A DNA stretch of 64,000 nt from Cyclobacteriaceae bacterium (GCA_022842845.1 JALHOT010000014.1:26296-90295); one strand, 5' to 3'; shown: positions 26,807-37,094, counted from the stretch's first letter. Notes: generated from the letters alone by a model not told the origin. Numbers and translations: made by a program.

Positions 26807-27111
26807 CTTTAAAAAACAATTTCTTTTTATGATGGGGATCACGAAAGGCTGTGCGGCAGGGTAGTGCGTACGAGTAATCCCTGCGCGATTGCGCTATCAA
26901 AGCCCTGACGTAAACGTTGGTTTTTTTCTTTCAGAGCATACCATCAAGCCAGGGTACAGGGCCATAGAGTTGAATCTTCTAGTAGGCCTAGCTTTTTTCC
27001 TTGTCCAACCAGTTACCAATAGCTACAGAGGCCAGCTAGATCATCCTTTCTGCTAACAAAAGTCATTCACTTCAACCATTTATATGCTGACCTTCCAATA
27101 AAAGATAAACT
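26807..27111 (+). other. Intergenic region after tRNA-Arg(ACG)
   Basis: About 300 bases without a gene. It holds a damaged copy of the tRNA 3' end and terminator (26876-26934). The remaining part up to 27111 shows no gene or consensus promoter but must contain the start signals of the efflux operon. Confidence 0.45.
26876..26934 (+). repeat. Degenerate copy of the tRNA-Arg(ACG) 3' end and terminator
   Basis: Aligns with 26756-26810, about 120 bases upstream. Shared blocks are AATCCCTGCG, then TGC, CTA and AAGCCCTGACG, then AAACG and TTTTTCTTT. The second terminator stem is broken because CAGGGCT is lost. The copy covers only the last part of the T arm and acceptor strand, as expected for an old attachment-site duplication or a truncated tandem tRNA. 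Confidence 0.65.
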
Positions 27112-28188
27112 ATGAAATACGCTGCCCCATTCTTATGGATGGTTTTGCTTAGTTGCCAGCGTCCATTGGAGGAAATTTATCCAACTGTTGAACCTATTTC
27201 TGAATCAGTGTATGCCTCCGGTATTGTAAAAAGTAAGAATCAATATCAGGTATTTTCTTCCGTTAATGGTTTGATAGCAGAGGTTTATGTATCAGAGGGC
27301 GATTCTGTTGAAAAAGGAAGTGCTCTGGTGCGGATTGATAATAGGAGTGCCAACCTCCAGGCTGATAATGCCAAACTATCGGCAGCCTATGCCGACTTAA
27401 AATCCAACAAGGATAAATTGTATGAAGCACAACTGACAGTTGCATTAACCTACGCTAAAAGAAAAAATGATTCGTTGCTTCTCAGTCGACAGCACAATTT
27501 GATGGCAAGAAATATTGGAACAAAGGTGGAAGTAGAGCAGCGTGAGCTCAACTTTCAAAATGCGAAGGTCGCGCATCAATCAGCTCAACTCCGCTATCAT
27601 GATCTGCAAAGGCAAATTAACTTAACAGCTCAGCAGACGCAGAACACAGCAAGACTTAATGATAATCTAGCCAAAGATTATATTATCAGAAGTCAGCGGC
27701 CTGGCACTGTGTATAGCCTGACAAAAAAAGTGGGGGAGTTTGTGAGTACACAAAGCCCCTTGGCGCTTTTAGGAGATAGTAAAAACTATATACTGGAATT
27801 GCAGGTGGATGAATATGATATAGTCAAGATCAAAGCGCAACAGCTGGTGGTCTTGCGTATGGATAGTTATAAAGGCATTGTCTTTGAAGCGATCGTAACC
27901 AAAATTAATCCATTACTCAACGAAAGGACTAAAACCTTCACAGTCGAAGCTAGCTTTACCAAAGCACCACCTGTTCTTTATCCATTTCTAACAGTAGAGG
28001 CCAATATTGTTATTCAAGCAAAAGAGCAAGCCTTGACCATCCCCAGAAACTGTCTGCTGCAAGATTCAATGGTGATGACTAAACAAAGGGGTAGCCAAAA
28101 AGTAGTGACAGGCTTGATGGACTATCAAAAAGTAGAAATACTGAGTGGCTTGACGAAAGAGGATGTACTCTTAATGCCTGAAAATTGA
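27112..28188 (+). CDS. HlyD/RND-type periplasmic adaptor lipoprotein
   Basis: Membrane-fusion protein of 358 residues linking an inner-membrane transporter to the outer membrane. The N-terminus has a lipobox LLSC with Cys15. The lipoyl half-motifs are at about 45-75 (VFSSVNGLIAEVYVSEGDSVEKG) and near 195 (IIRSQRPGTVYSLTKKVGEFV). The coiled-coil hairpin lies between (about 85-185), and a beta-barrel domain follows (LQVDEYDIVKI). It is the first gene of an operon with an FtsX-like permease and an ATPase, the MacAB-like arrangement. The stop codon overlaps the next start. Confidence 0.9.
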   Translation: MKYAAPFLWMVLLSCQRPLEEIYPTVEPISESVYASGIVKSKNQYQVFSSVNGLIAEVYVSEGDSVEKGSALVRIDNRSANLQADNAKLSAAYADLKSNKDKLYEAQLTVALTYAKRKNDSLLLSRQHNLMARNIGTKVEVEQRELNFQNAKVAHQSAQLRYHDLQRQINLTAQQTQNTARLNDNLAKDYIIRSQRPGTVYSLTKKVGEFVSTQSPLALLGDSKNYILELQVDEYDIVKIKAQQLVVLRMDSYKGIVFEAIVTKINPLLNERTKTFTVEASFTKAPPVLYPFLTVEANIVIQAKEQALTIPRNCLLQDSMVMTKQRGSQKVVTGLMDYQKVEILSGLTKEDVLLMPEN

Positions 28189-29444
28189 AATCTCCACTGA
28201 TCATAAAAATAGCAATAGCCTTGTTGCTGGCGCGTTGGAAACAAACTACAGTAGCCGCAGTCGGGGTTACTTTTAGTATAACCATGTTCATAGCCTTGTT
28301 GGGTTTTATGAATGGCCTGAATGATTTACTGGATGGATTGATTTTAAACCGTACGCCACACATTCGACTTTTTAACGAAGTAAGTGTCCGTCAGCAGCAA
28401 CCCATTCATCAGTTAGATAAGTTTAATAGAGGTCATAACTTCATACACTCCATAAAGCCTGCGAATAGTCGGCAGGCTATTTATAATAGTCAGCCTATTT
28501 TGACAACCCTGGCCGCAGACGCGCGTGTATTGGGAGTAGCTCCTAAAATCAATGCCCAGGTTTTCTTTACAGCAGGTACGATTGATATTACAGGTGTCAT
28601 CAATGGAATAGATCCAACTGCAGAGGCTAGGTTATTCCATTTCAATGACTATGTAGTAGAGGGTAATACTGATGAATTAGAAAATGTCGCCAATAGCATT
28701 ATACTGGGAAAAGAATTGGCGAGAAAAGTATTGGCAGAGCCAGGAGATATTGTTCAGGTGGTTACTCCTCAGGGAGAAAGATTTTCACTCAAGGTTGTAG
28801 GGCTATTTCAATCAGGCATACAAGAGTATGATAAAACGCAGAGTTACGCTTCCATTAAAACCACACAGAAGATTTTAGGAAAAGACAATAACTACATCAC
28901 AGACATACAAATTAAGTTGAGAGACATGGCAGTGGCTCCTGCGATGGCAGTCGAGTATGCACAACGTTTCGGTACCCTGGCAGAAGACATCCAAACAGCC
29001 AACGCACAATTTGAGACAGGAAGTTTTGTTCGATCACTAATATCTTACGCAGTGGGCATTACCCTTTTGATTGTAGCCGGTTTTGGAATTTATAACATTC
29101 TTAACATGATGATATATGAGAAGATGGACTCGATTGCTATTCTTAAAGCAACTGGATTTGCAGGTGCCGATGTCAATAAAATATTCATCTTCATTGCCCT
29201 GAGCATTGGCATTACCGGAGGGTTACTGGGTTTACTTCTGGGCTTTCTTGTTTCCTTAGGAATCGATCAGATACCATTCAGAACAGCTTCACTACCTACG
29301 GTTAAGACCTATCCTGTAAACTACAATCTGTTCTTTTACATTATTGGATTTTGTTTTTCTCTGATCACCACTTACCTGGCCGGCCTATTGCCAGCCAACA
29401 AGGCCAGCGGCATTGATCCAGTCATCATCATACGTGGTAAATGA
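28185..29444 (+). CDS. ABC transporter permease, FtsX/MacB type
   Basis: Permease of 419 residues with four predicted helices: one near the N-terminus (TTVAAVGVTFSITMFIALLGFM) and three in the C-terminal FtsX domain (about 285-410). A large periplasmic domain lies between them, the layout of LolC/DevC-type permeases. The TTG start overlaps the adaptor's TGA, and the stop overlaps the ATPase start (ATGA), so all three are translationally coupled. The system likely moves a lipid, lipoprotein or small molecule across the envelope by the mechanotransmission mechanism known for MacB. The substrate is unknown. Confidence 0.9.
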   Translation: MKSPLIIKIAIALLLARWKQTTVAAVGVTFSITMFIALLGFMNGLNDLLDGLILNRTPHIRLFNEVSVRQQQPIHQLDKFNRGHNFIHSIKPANSRQAIYNSQPILTTLAADARVLGVAPKINAQVFFTAGTIDITGVINGIDPTAEARLFHFNDYVVEGNTDELENVANSIILGKELARKVLAEPGDIVQVVTPQGERFSLKVVGLFQSGIQEYDKTQSYASIKTTQKILGKDNNYITDIQIKLRDMAVAPAMAVEYAQRFGTLAEDIQTANAQFETGSFVRSLISYAVGITLLIVAGFGIYNILNMMIYEKMDSIAILKATGFAGADVNKIFIFIALSIGITGGLLGLLLGFLVSLGIDQIPFRTASLPTVKTYPVNYNLFFYIIGFCFSLITTYLAGLLPANKASGIDPVIIIRGK

Positions 29445-30127
29445 TACACGAGCCCACCATCCTGGAAGCACGTCACATTGAAAAGAGATTCAATGATGCG
29501 GTAGAGTTACCAGTGCTAAAAGACATATCCTTTGCCATTAAGAAAGGTGAATTTGTATCTGTGGTAGGTAAATCGGGTTGTGGTAAATCAACCCTTTTGT
29601 ACATACTATCGACCATGGATACTGATTTTACTGGTGATTTATTGATTGACGGAGAATTAACCAGAGGAAAAAAAGAAAGGCAATTGGCCAATATCCGTAA
29701 CGAGAAGATTGGTTTTGTTTTTCAGTTTCATTATTTACTACATGAATTTAGTGTGTTAGAGAATGTAATGTTGCCTGGCCTGAAGTTGGGTCGTTATAGT
29801 CATCAGGAGCTCGAGCACAGGGCTATGGAAAGATTGAAAACCCTGGGTATTGAATCGCTTGCGCTAAAGAGGGCTAATAAAATCTCTGGTGGTGAAAAGC
29901 AGCGCGTAGCCATTGCGAGGGCGTTGATCAACGATCCTCTCATCATTATGGGTGATGAGCCTACGGGTAACTTAGATAAACGGAATGGCGAGATCGTGTT
30001 CAATATCTTTAAACAGATGGCAGAAGAGTATAAGCAAACTCTGCTGATAGTTACGCATGATACTACCTTTGCCAATCAAACCCAGCGCATTATTGAAATG
30101 GAAGATGGAAGAATTATTCGCCAATAA
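29441..30127 (+). CDS. ABC transporter ATP-binding protein (LolD/MacB type)
   Basis: ATPase subunit of 228 residues. Walker A is GKSGCGKST (43-51), the Q-loop is in FVFQFHYLLHEFSVLENV, the signature is ISGGEKQRVAIARAL, Walker B is LIIMGDEPTGNLD, and the H-loop is in IVTHD. The sequence after the Q-loop (LLHEFSVLENVMLPGL) is typical of LolD-type exporters. It powers the adjacent FtsX-like permease. It is the last gene of the operon and ends before a bidirectional hairpin. Confidence 0.95.
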   Translation: MIHEPTILEARHIEKRFNDAVELPVLKDISFAIKKGEFVSVVGKSGCGKSTLLYILSTMDTDFTGDLLIDGELTRGKKERQLANIRNEKIGFVFQFHYLLHEFSVLENVMLPGLKLGRYSHQELEHRAMERLKTLGIESLALKRANKISGGEKQRVAIARALINDPLIIMGDEPTGNLDKRNGEIVFNIFKQMAEEYKQTLLIVTHDTTFANQTQRIIEMEDGRIIRQ

Positions 30128-30172
30128 TAGGCAGCTCGGTATTATGTGATTTCCCTTCTTTAGAATAGGCAC

Positions 30173-30206
30173 AAAAAAACCTGACGAGTATCGCCAGGCT
30201 TTTTGA
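30173..30206. terminator. Bidirectional terminator between convergent operons
   Basis: Hairpin CCTG-A-CGA / TCG-C-CAGG with one mismatch and a 3-base loop. It is preceded by seven A and followed by five T, so it can end the ABC operon (plus) and the caspase operon (minus). Confidence 0.75.
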
Positions 30207-30221
30207 AGGGATAATTGTTGA

Positions 30222-31418
30222 TTATTGGCGCGCAATAAAAAGGAAGTCGCTCTCTAAAGCATTGTCACCGAAGGGCCCAAACTTCGGCTGTATCTTCAAT
30301 TTTTCTACATAAGTAAATAGTTCGGTCAGCGTTAAGATGCCATCACTACCGCCTTTAGAGTACAGCGCCTCCAGGAAATTTTTAGCGAAAGGGGAGTGCT
30401 GCCCCTTAATGCCATCGGACACATAGGTTTTTCCACCTGATGTTAAATACTTCCTTGTTTTGCTAATAAGTTTTCGGGTTACAAATTCATTTTTACCCTG
30501 CTCTTTATAGATTTCATCCATGCTACCGCGTGAAGAAGCGAGTACCTCATCAAAGGTTCCTCCGAAGCACACATCCATGGTTAAGAAAATGTGTTCACAA
30601 GGAATATTGTTAATGATAGAACGAAGACGGTTATGGGATAGGTAAGAAGTCTTTCCTTCGTCATTAATCAGAGATTCAGTCGTTACCACAAAACCTTCCC
30701 CAAAGGTCTGGTCATAATTTCCATGACCAGCGAAGAAGATAAAGAGCTGATCGAGGGGTTTGTATTTTTTCTCTGCGTACTCTCTGATTTTCCTGAGTAT
30801 TTCTGCCTGGCTGGGGTTTTCAACGATATCTACTTTAAAGCCATAATTGCTTTTTAATTCTTCACCAATGGTGCGTGAATCGAAAACAGGGTTTACCAAG
30901 TCACTCCAGTATTCGTAATTATCAGTCGCAAAAATAAGGGCATAATCGGTGCGGTCCAGGCTCGTAGCGTTGGCGATAGCATCTGCACCTACTGCAACCT
31001 TCTTGGAAGAAGTGGTTTTTATTCCACCTGCATTTTCTGCAATAATAACAATGGTGTTTTCTCCATCAAGTAAGGTTAGTCTTTTGTCGACAACAAAATG
31101 ATTAAGTTCAACACCAGCAGGTTTTAGTACCTGAGATCCTCTACTTGTTTTTGTGTCGCCTTCACGAATAGCAATGGTTACATTCGTTAGTGGCGTGCCT
31201 GAATCAATTGTGAATTTTACCGATACTCTTCCATCTTCTGTATAGGTAATATCAGGGATGGGGCTTTGCCAGCTAATCACCGGAATATCGGCATTGATGT
31301 TTTTTTGCTTCACCATATCTAACTCAAACTCGCTGGAGCGTGTTGTTAGATTCTGGGCCATGAGTCCCTGCCAAGCTGTTAGCAGAAGAACGGGCAGAAA
31401 TAATTTAAGGGTTTTCAT
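30222..31418 (-). CDS. Secreted caspase-like (C14) protease
   Basis: Exported protein of 398 residues: signal peptide (1-21, ending LMAQ), an Ig-like beta domain (about 45-145) and a caspase/metacaspase catalytic domain (about 155-398). The catalytic dyad is H232 in FFAGHGNYD and C284 in MDVCFGGTFD, both in their conserved places after hydrophobic strands. Members of family C14 usually cut after Arg, Lys or Asp; the specificity here is unknown. No type IX sorting domain is present, so it should be periplasmic or exported another way. Its ATG directly follows the stop codon of the giant surface-protein gene, so translation is likely coupled. It is the last gene of the operon. Confidence 0.92.
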   Translation of the reverse strand: MKTLKLFLPVLLLTAWQGLMAQNLTTRSSEFELDMVKQKNINADIPVISWQSPIPDITYTEDGRVSVKFTIDSGTPLTNVTIAIREGDTKTSRGSQVLKPAGVELNHFVVDKRLTLLDGENTIVIIAENAGGIKTTSSKKVAVGADAIANATSLDRTDYALIFATDNYEYWSDLVNPVFDSRTIGEELKSNYGFKVDIVENPSQAEILRKIREYAEKKYKPLDQLFIFFAGHGNYDQTFGEGFVVTTESLINDEGKTSYLSHNRLRSIINNIPCEHIFLTMDVCFGGTFDEVLASSRGSMDEIYKEQGKNEFVTRKLISKTRKYLTSGGKTYVSDGIKGQHSPFAKNFLEALYSKGGSDGILTLTELFTYVEKLKIQPKFGPFGDNALESDFLFIARQ

Positions 31419-34400
31419 TTATTGTAAGATTATCTTTTTGGTTTGTGAATATGTTTTGCCATTGCTGTCAGTAACCTTCATTTTGTAGAAGTAAAGTCCT
31501 GGTTTTGTTTGCGTTGTTTGAGTATCCCAGCTAATAGTATAAAAACCTGGTTGAAAGGTTTTATTCACGAGGTTTTGCACTGGTTCCCCTAGATTATTGA
31601 TGATACTGATGCTGATTTGAGAATTGCCTTGTTTATCAGCAATGGTAAATGGAATGGTCACTGCTTGACTTGAAGGGTTGGGGTAGGCATCTCCGAGTAG
31701 ACCTAGGGAAGGCAGTATTTTACCTTCCAGGTTCTGTCCGAAGTAAATGGTAAACTTGCGTTGTTTGTCATCGAAAGTATAGATGTTCGTTTCACGCATA
31801 TTGGTCAGGCGCTGCTCTTTATGGTCAAATAAATACAGTTCGTTTTCATTGATACCGAATTGAGTATTGTCCCATAGTAATTCTGCTAGCCCGTCATTTT
31901 CTGCGTAAGCGACAAAATCCCATTCATGGTAGTTTTTAGGTGTTACAACGTTTTTGGTTAAAGTATAATTTTTAATGTCAAAGTCTAAAGCAAGCTTACC
32001 TGCAATACCTGGAGGGTTAAAGTCATCATGATTATCTAATTCCAGGCTACCATTAATATTCATTCCTATACCACCGATGGTGTTGCTTAGGGAACCTTGA
32101 CGAATAGCAATTGGCAGCTCCCAATTTTGTGCACTCAGATCGCTTGTGATGCTTTCGGTACGTCCTGTGCCTGCCGTTGCACCTGGCGAAATGGTAACTT
32201 CTTTAATGCCACCGCTATTAAATACAAAGGCACCTTCATAAGGATTTAATGTAGTTGTATTCGAGTAATTACCATTGGTGTAACGTTTCAAGGTACCGTT
32301 TCCAGTTGGCCAGGTAATCTCCACAGGGTATGGGTTACCAATTTGATTCCATCCGCTCTGAAGTGTTATTTTAAAGGCACTGCTTCGGTTTTCTGTGATG
32401 GCCTGACTGTTTTCAATAAATATTTCATTGAAAGTTTTTTGCAAGAACCAATAGCCTTTACCTCGGCTGATTTTATCAAAGTTTTTTGGGTACTGGTCGT
32501 AAACTTCCGTTCCACTATAAGTTAACAAGCGCCAATTACCTGGTTTAGCTTCTCCCAATTCATCAAAAATAGTAGCCACCTGATTATCCCTCAGGTTTTG
32601 GGGAATGGCAATCATGCGATAGCTGTTAGCGGTTTCTCCAAATACCAGATTCTCGATTTTAGGCTTGCTGGTTGTTGGGTATATGGTGTAAGAATAGTGA
32701 TAGGCAGCGGTAGTCTCAGGAGACCTACCTGTATTACCCGGTAGATCTTGGCTTGTAAAATAATATTCAAGCCCTAGTTCATCGTACCAACTTTCACTTA
32801 CGGTAAAGTTAAACGTTTTGTTAAAAGCCGTACCTCCGGAATTCTCTACAGGATTGGTAGCTTGAATAAAAGGTGTAGTTGATGGAGCCCCTATTTTTCT
32901 ATAGTATAAGATGGTTTGGCTTGAATTAATAGATCCGTTATCCTGTACAGTTACTTGTAAAGTCAGTGGTGTGCCTTTGGTAAAATTGGCTGCCGTATGC
33001 TGCAAAGTGGGAGCCTGGTTATCAAGCGTGGTGAATGACCACGCTGTAAGGTTTGAATAGCCGGCAAAAGCATTACCAAAGATATCCGTAAAGGCCCCGG
33101 CATCGATGACTACTGCATAGTTCTTTAAAAATCCTATGGATGCAGTGGGTGTAAAGGTTACCGTTTTGTTACCGTTACTTAATACACCAGCCGTTGCATC
33201 AAATTCCTGAACAGGCAAGGTAGAATTAGCGACATCAATTAGCTTTACTTTCCTTGTGCTTACTGCTTTGATGGCCTCTTGAAATGTAAGTACTAATTTA
33301 AAATTTGCCGCTACACCAGTAGCATCATCTAATGGAGACAATGTTTGAACGAGAGGTGCTGCATTGTCATTAGGTATTACGATGCTTGAGCTTTTATGCA
33401 CCTCTCTTCCATGGATGGCAGCGTAGGCAATACCAGAGCTTTCGTCAATATCGATTTTAGATACGTAAACATTGGTAAATCCTGGAGCACTTTGCCAGGT
33501 GTTTCCTTGGTCGCGGGAGATCCACAAGGTGCTACTTGCTGAATTATTAATAAAGATGTAGCCATTTGCCCCAATAGACATAACACCTCCATTATTGGGG
33601 GCAGATTTACGGCTCCAGTTTATGCCATCAGTACTTTCTAGAAAGGAACCGCCTCGTTCGTATACAAATATCTTATTATCATACTGAGTCACGCTTCCTA
33701 CATTATTAAAATCACTCAATTGGTCTATTGATCCAAAGCGAACACGGTATAGATTACCAGAGGTAGTAAAAAAAACCGTATTATCAGGCAATGCTGCTAT
33801 ATGGTCAATATAGAAGTTAGGGACGTTGGTAGTAGAGAGCTCAGTCCAAGAAGTTAAATCCGTTGATCTGACTACTTTTCGCCCATTATTATTAATCCTT
33901 ATGGCAAAGAAATTATCAACGTTCGGATCAGCAGTTTTGAGGCTATTCATTTGTGAAAAGAATCCGTCAGCATTTTTATTTGACCAAGTTGCACCTCCAT
34001 CGCTGGAAACACTTATACCACCACCATAGGCGACTATTTCACCATTAGATTTTTTAAGTACAGCATCTGTGTAAGTAATGTTACTGATCTTAGTAAAGCT
34101 GGCACCAGCATTGGTTGAACCGAAAAAGTTTCCACCACCACCAGCAACCCAAACCTGACCGTTATTGAGAGCCATGCTGTTGGGGTTTGTACTGGTAAAT
34201 CCACTATTACCGCTAAATAAGGTAAAGCTGTCACCATTATTGGTTGTTATGTAAAACCCGTTATTGTTACTACCCATTACGAGGGCTCCGGTTGCATCAA
34301 AAACAGGCTCGAAAAGATTAGTGCCATTAATCCCATTTTTTTTGGTCCAGGTACTGCCTCCGTTTGTCGATATGTGCAGCTCATTTAAGTTGCTGAAATA

Positions 34401-37061
34401 ATAGTGACCTGCCGTATTCACAGTAAGCCCAACTCTCCATATGTCACCAGCGCCATTTGGATGTACCGTAAATGTTCCATTACCCTTAATGGAGGTCCAG
34501 GTAGATCCTCCGTTGGTAGTTTTGAAAACGTTACTTTTCGTAACAACTGCAAGAGCACCATCCTCAAGTTTTGAAATATTACGAACGATGCCATCTTCTA
34601 AGTCAATATTAGTAACCTGGCTCCAAGTGGTTCCATTATCGGCAGATCTGTATAGTTTGCCTACTCCATTTTCCTCTTTAGCAGCCAAAACAAAGCCACC
34701 AGTTATACTTTCAACAAAACCAAAGAAACCGGTATTCAGGCTTGCAACAGAGGTAAAAGTATTGCCGTTGTTGGAAGAAGTATAAACACCTGAATTATTA
34801 GTGGCTATTATTAAAGTCCCATTAGAGCTTACCGCGATATCACCGATATCATCCACCTGACCAGGTAGCCTCGTCCAGGTGTTTCCATTATCGGATGATT
34901 CAATAATGGAACTATAGTCTACCACATAGATTTTATTGTTATAACTTTTTATTTCCCGAAAACAGCAGCTGTTTGGAATTGATATGCGTTCCCATTTGGC
35001 TGTGCCATTATTATAGCGATAAAGACCGTTATTACTTCCCAGGGAAAATAAAGTTCCGTTGGTTGCCTTGGCTAATTTATTAACATAACCACCATAGGGT
35101 CCGTTAAGTGCTTGCCAGGTAAAGTTTATAGCAGGGGGAATCTGATCAGGAGCAACAATGAGTGGGGATGTTATTTTGGCTACGGAACCTCCGTAACAAA
35201 CTATATAAGAATTGTTGCCTGCATCTTGGGCAATATCTCGTACATATGCATTTCGGGAAGGTAGCGAAAATGACTTCCAGCTTTTGCCATCATCTTGGGT
35301 AACCAAAATTGACGCACGGACACCTAAACCAACACCGCCAACACCTTGGCGTATGGGTATCATATAATCGTGAGAATAGTTTATTGAAGTCCAGCTGGAG
35401 CCTTGGTCACCACTGTAGGCAAAACGGTTCCCATCGGAAGCATATACTTTTCCGTTAAGTTCAAAAAGGCCACGACAATTAAAGCCAGCACTTTCCAGGG
35501 GGGTAACTAGTTTAACAGCATTCCAATTGTTTGCATCTACTGGCGTAAATCGCCAATATTCTGTTCGGCCACCATTTGTATTGGTGTAGCCACTAGCAAT
35601 AAAGTTGTTGCCAATTTTTGTTGCATACATGAAGAAGAACCCAAAGTCCCATCCACTGATGGTAACATTGGTCCAGTTAGCACCATTATCAATGGATCTT
35701 TTGACTACATTACTTCCATTCATACCAAAGCCTATGATTTCGGTAGGGCCAACGGGTAAAAAAACCTGGGATCCTTCTGTTGTGATCTTGGTCCAGGTTA
35801 AGCCATCAGTAGTTCTGAATGTACCCTCGCTAGATGAATTGATTAAAGATCCATCCTGGAGTTTAACTAATTTTTGTTGCGCTAGTGCTCCGTAAAAGAA
35901 GGGTGAGGCGGAGGTAGGTTTTTGATGAGTAAAAGTAGTTTGGTTTTGAGATACCCAGAATCCCCTGACGCCATTATCTCCCCTTACAACAATATTGCCG
36001 TTATTCATTATCTCAATATCTGATCCCCAAAATGAATTGATTGCATTTGGCCAAGTTCCATTAACTTGAGTCCAGACACTTCCTCCATCGGTGGTTCTGT
36101 AAATTCCGCTTCCATCACAACCAGCGTATGCTTCTGTTGCTGATTTCCAAGTGATGGTTGCAATATTGTAATCTACAAAATCAGTATTGGGCTTTGTTCT
36201 CAATGTCCATGTAGGAACGGTTTCATTGCTTAGCTGGTGAAAGTTTCCATTGCTCAAGGTGTAGATAATTCCATTCGTTGCTTCACTCCATGTTACGTAA
36301 CCGTTGATATTACCACTGGGACTAGCTAAAGGGTTCCAGCTAGAGCCTCCATTTGTTGATGTTTTTAATAACGTAACTGAGTTGTCAGCTTTGCGATGCG
36401 AGAGAAATATTTTACTGTCACTGGAGCGTATGATGAGATTGAGTTCTGTATCAATGGAAGATGTTTCTTTGGGGAAGACAACACTTGTTTTTGCGCTGCT
36501 CCATACATCATCGCTTGGTACAGGGTGCTTGATTAAACCAATGGTGTTATCATGAAAATATAAGTCCCCATTAGCCGTAAAATCAAAGTTGAATCTACCA
36601 CCTGACCCACAGCCATTATTAGTGGTTAATTTTGTCCAGCCCGCACCGTTGTTAGAGGATACATAAACACCTTCACAAGGGGCTCCAACAACGAAAGTGT
36701 TACTTTTGGTTGGGTGCTTAGCTAATAGGCTTGGGTTTCTAAATCCACTTCCAACACGCGTCCATGTGGTGCCATTGGTAGATGAATACAACGAACTGTA
36801 ATCAGTGTAATAGAAGGTGCTGCCATCTATTAAGAAAGTATAAACATCAGCATTTACAGGGCCAAATTTTAACCATGTAACGCCATTGTCAGCACTTGAA
36901 TAAATCTGTTGGCCAATACGATCAAGTGCATATACTTTACCATCAGGACCTATTTGGATAGTCTGAATGTTACCACCCGATGGACCATTTAGTTCTGTAA
37001 AGTTTTGTGCAGAAGCAACAATAGTGAGAACAAGTAAGAGTTTTGTAAAAAGTAGTTTCAT
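31419..37061 (-). CDS. Giant type IX-secreted beta-propeller (BNR/YCF48-like) surface protein
   Basis: Cell-surface or secreted protein of 1880 residues. A signal peptide (about 1-18) precedes about 19 BNR-type Asp-box repeats of the form S-x-D/N-x-G-x-T-W, over residues about 20-1220. Two propeller regions begin with the same motif, LNGPSGG near residue 23 and LNGPYGG near 655. Residues about 1225-1345 are an SbsA-type Ig-like domain, and two further domains precede the end. The C-terminal 90 residues, with GDAYPNPSSQAVTIPF and KPGLYFYKMKV, are a type A sorting domain recognised by the type IX system. It lies between a membrane-anchored Kre9-like gene and a caspase gene. Catalysis is not evident; binding of glycans or proteins is possible. 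Confidence 0.92.
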   Translation of the reverse strand: MKLLFTKLLLVLTIVASAQNFTELNGPSGGNIQTIQIGPDGKVYALDRIGQQIYSSADNGVTWLKFGPVNADVYTFLIDGSTFYYTDYSSLYSSTNGTTWTRVGSGFRNPSLLAKHPTKSNTFVVGAPCEGVYVSSNNGAGWTKLTTNNGCGSGGRFNFDFTANGDLYFHDNTIGLIKHPVPSDDVWSSAKTSVVFPKETSSIDTELNLIIRSSDSKIFLSHRKADNSVTLLKTSTNGGSSWNPLASPSGNINGYVTWSEATNGIIYTLSNGNFHQLSNETVPTWTLRTKPNTDFVDYNIATITWKSATEAYAGCDGSGIYRTTDGGSVWTQVNGTWPNAINSFWGSDIEIMNNGNIVVRGDNGVRGFWVSQNQTTFTHQKPTSASPFFYGALAQQKLVKLQDGSLINSSSEGTFRTTDGLTWTKITTEGSQVFLPVGPTEIIGFGMNGSNVVKRSIDNGANWTNVTISGWDFGFFFMYATKIGNNFIASGYTNTNGGRTEYWRFTPVDANNWNAVKLVTPLESAGFNCRGLFELNGKVYASDGNRFAYSGDQGSSWTSINYSHDYMIPIRQGVGGVGLGVRASILVTQDDGKSWKSFSLPSRNAYVRDIAQDAGNNSYIVCYGGSVAKITSPLIVAPDQIPPAINFTWQALNGPYGGYVNKLAKATNGTLFSLGSNNGLYRYNNGTAKWERISIPNSCCFREIKSYNNKIYVVDYSSIIESSDNGNTWTRLPGQVDDIGDIAVSSNGTLIIATNNSGVYTSSNNGNTFTSVASLNTGFFGFVESITGGFVLAAKEENGVGKLYRSADNGTTWSQVTNIDLEDGIVRNISKLEDGALAVVTKSNVFKTTNGGSTWTSIKGNGTFTVHPNGAGDIWRVGLTVNTAGHYYFSNLNELHISTNGGSTWTKKNGINGTNLFEPVFDATGALVMGSNNNGFYITTNNGDSFTLFSGNSGFTSTNPNSMALNNGQVWVAGGGGNFFGSTNAGASFTKISNITYTDAVLKKSNGEIVAYGGGISVSSDGGATWSNKNADGFFSQMNSLKTADPNVDNFFAIRINNNGRKVVRSTDLTSWTELSTTNVPNFYIDHIAALPDNTVFFTTSGNLYRVRFGSIDQLSDFNNVGSVTQYDNKIFVYERGGSFLESTDGINWSRKSAPNNGGVMSIGANGYIFINNSASSTLWISRDQGNTWQSAPGFTNVYVSKIDIDESSGIAYAAIHGREVHKSSSIVIPNDNAAPLVQTLSPLDDATGVAANFKLVLTFQEAIKAVSTRKVKLIDVANSTLPVQEFDATAGVLSNGNKTVTFTPTASIGFLKNYAVVIDAGAFTDIFGNAFAGYSNLTAWSFTTLDNQAPTLQHTAANFTKGTPLTLQVTVQDNGSINSSQTILYYRKIGAPSTTPFIQATNPVENSGGTAFNKTFNFTVSESWYDELGLEYYFTSQDLPGNTGRSPETTAAYHYSYTIYPTTSKPKIENLVFGETANSYRMIAIPQNLRDNQVATIFDELGEAKPGNWRLLTYSGTEVYDQYPKNFDKISRGKGYWFLQKTFNEIFIENSQAITENRSSAFKITLQSGWNQIGNPYPVEITWPTGNGTLKRYTNGNYSNTTTLNPYEGAFVFNSGGIKEVTISPGATAGTGRTESITSDLSAQNWELPIAIRQGSLSNTIGGIGMNINGSLELDNHDDFNPPGIAGKLALDFDIKNYTLTKNVVTPKNYHEWDFVAYAENDGLAELLWDNTQFGINENELYLFDHKEQRLTNMRETNIYTFDDKQRKFTIYFGQNLEGKILPSLGLLGDAYPNPSSQAVTIPFTIADKQGNSQISISIINNLGEPVQNLVNKTFQPGFYTISWDTQTTQTKPGLYFYKMKVTDSNGKTYSQTKKIILQ

Positions 37062-37094
37062 TTTCTAAAGCATGCTTAGTGTATGACAAATCTT

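Noticed and set aside
31419..37061. Several long plus-strand frames opposite the giant surface-protein gene
   Set aside because: They are shadows of a strongly supported gene with signal peptide, repeats and sorting domain.
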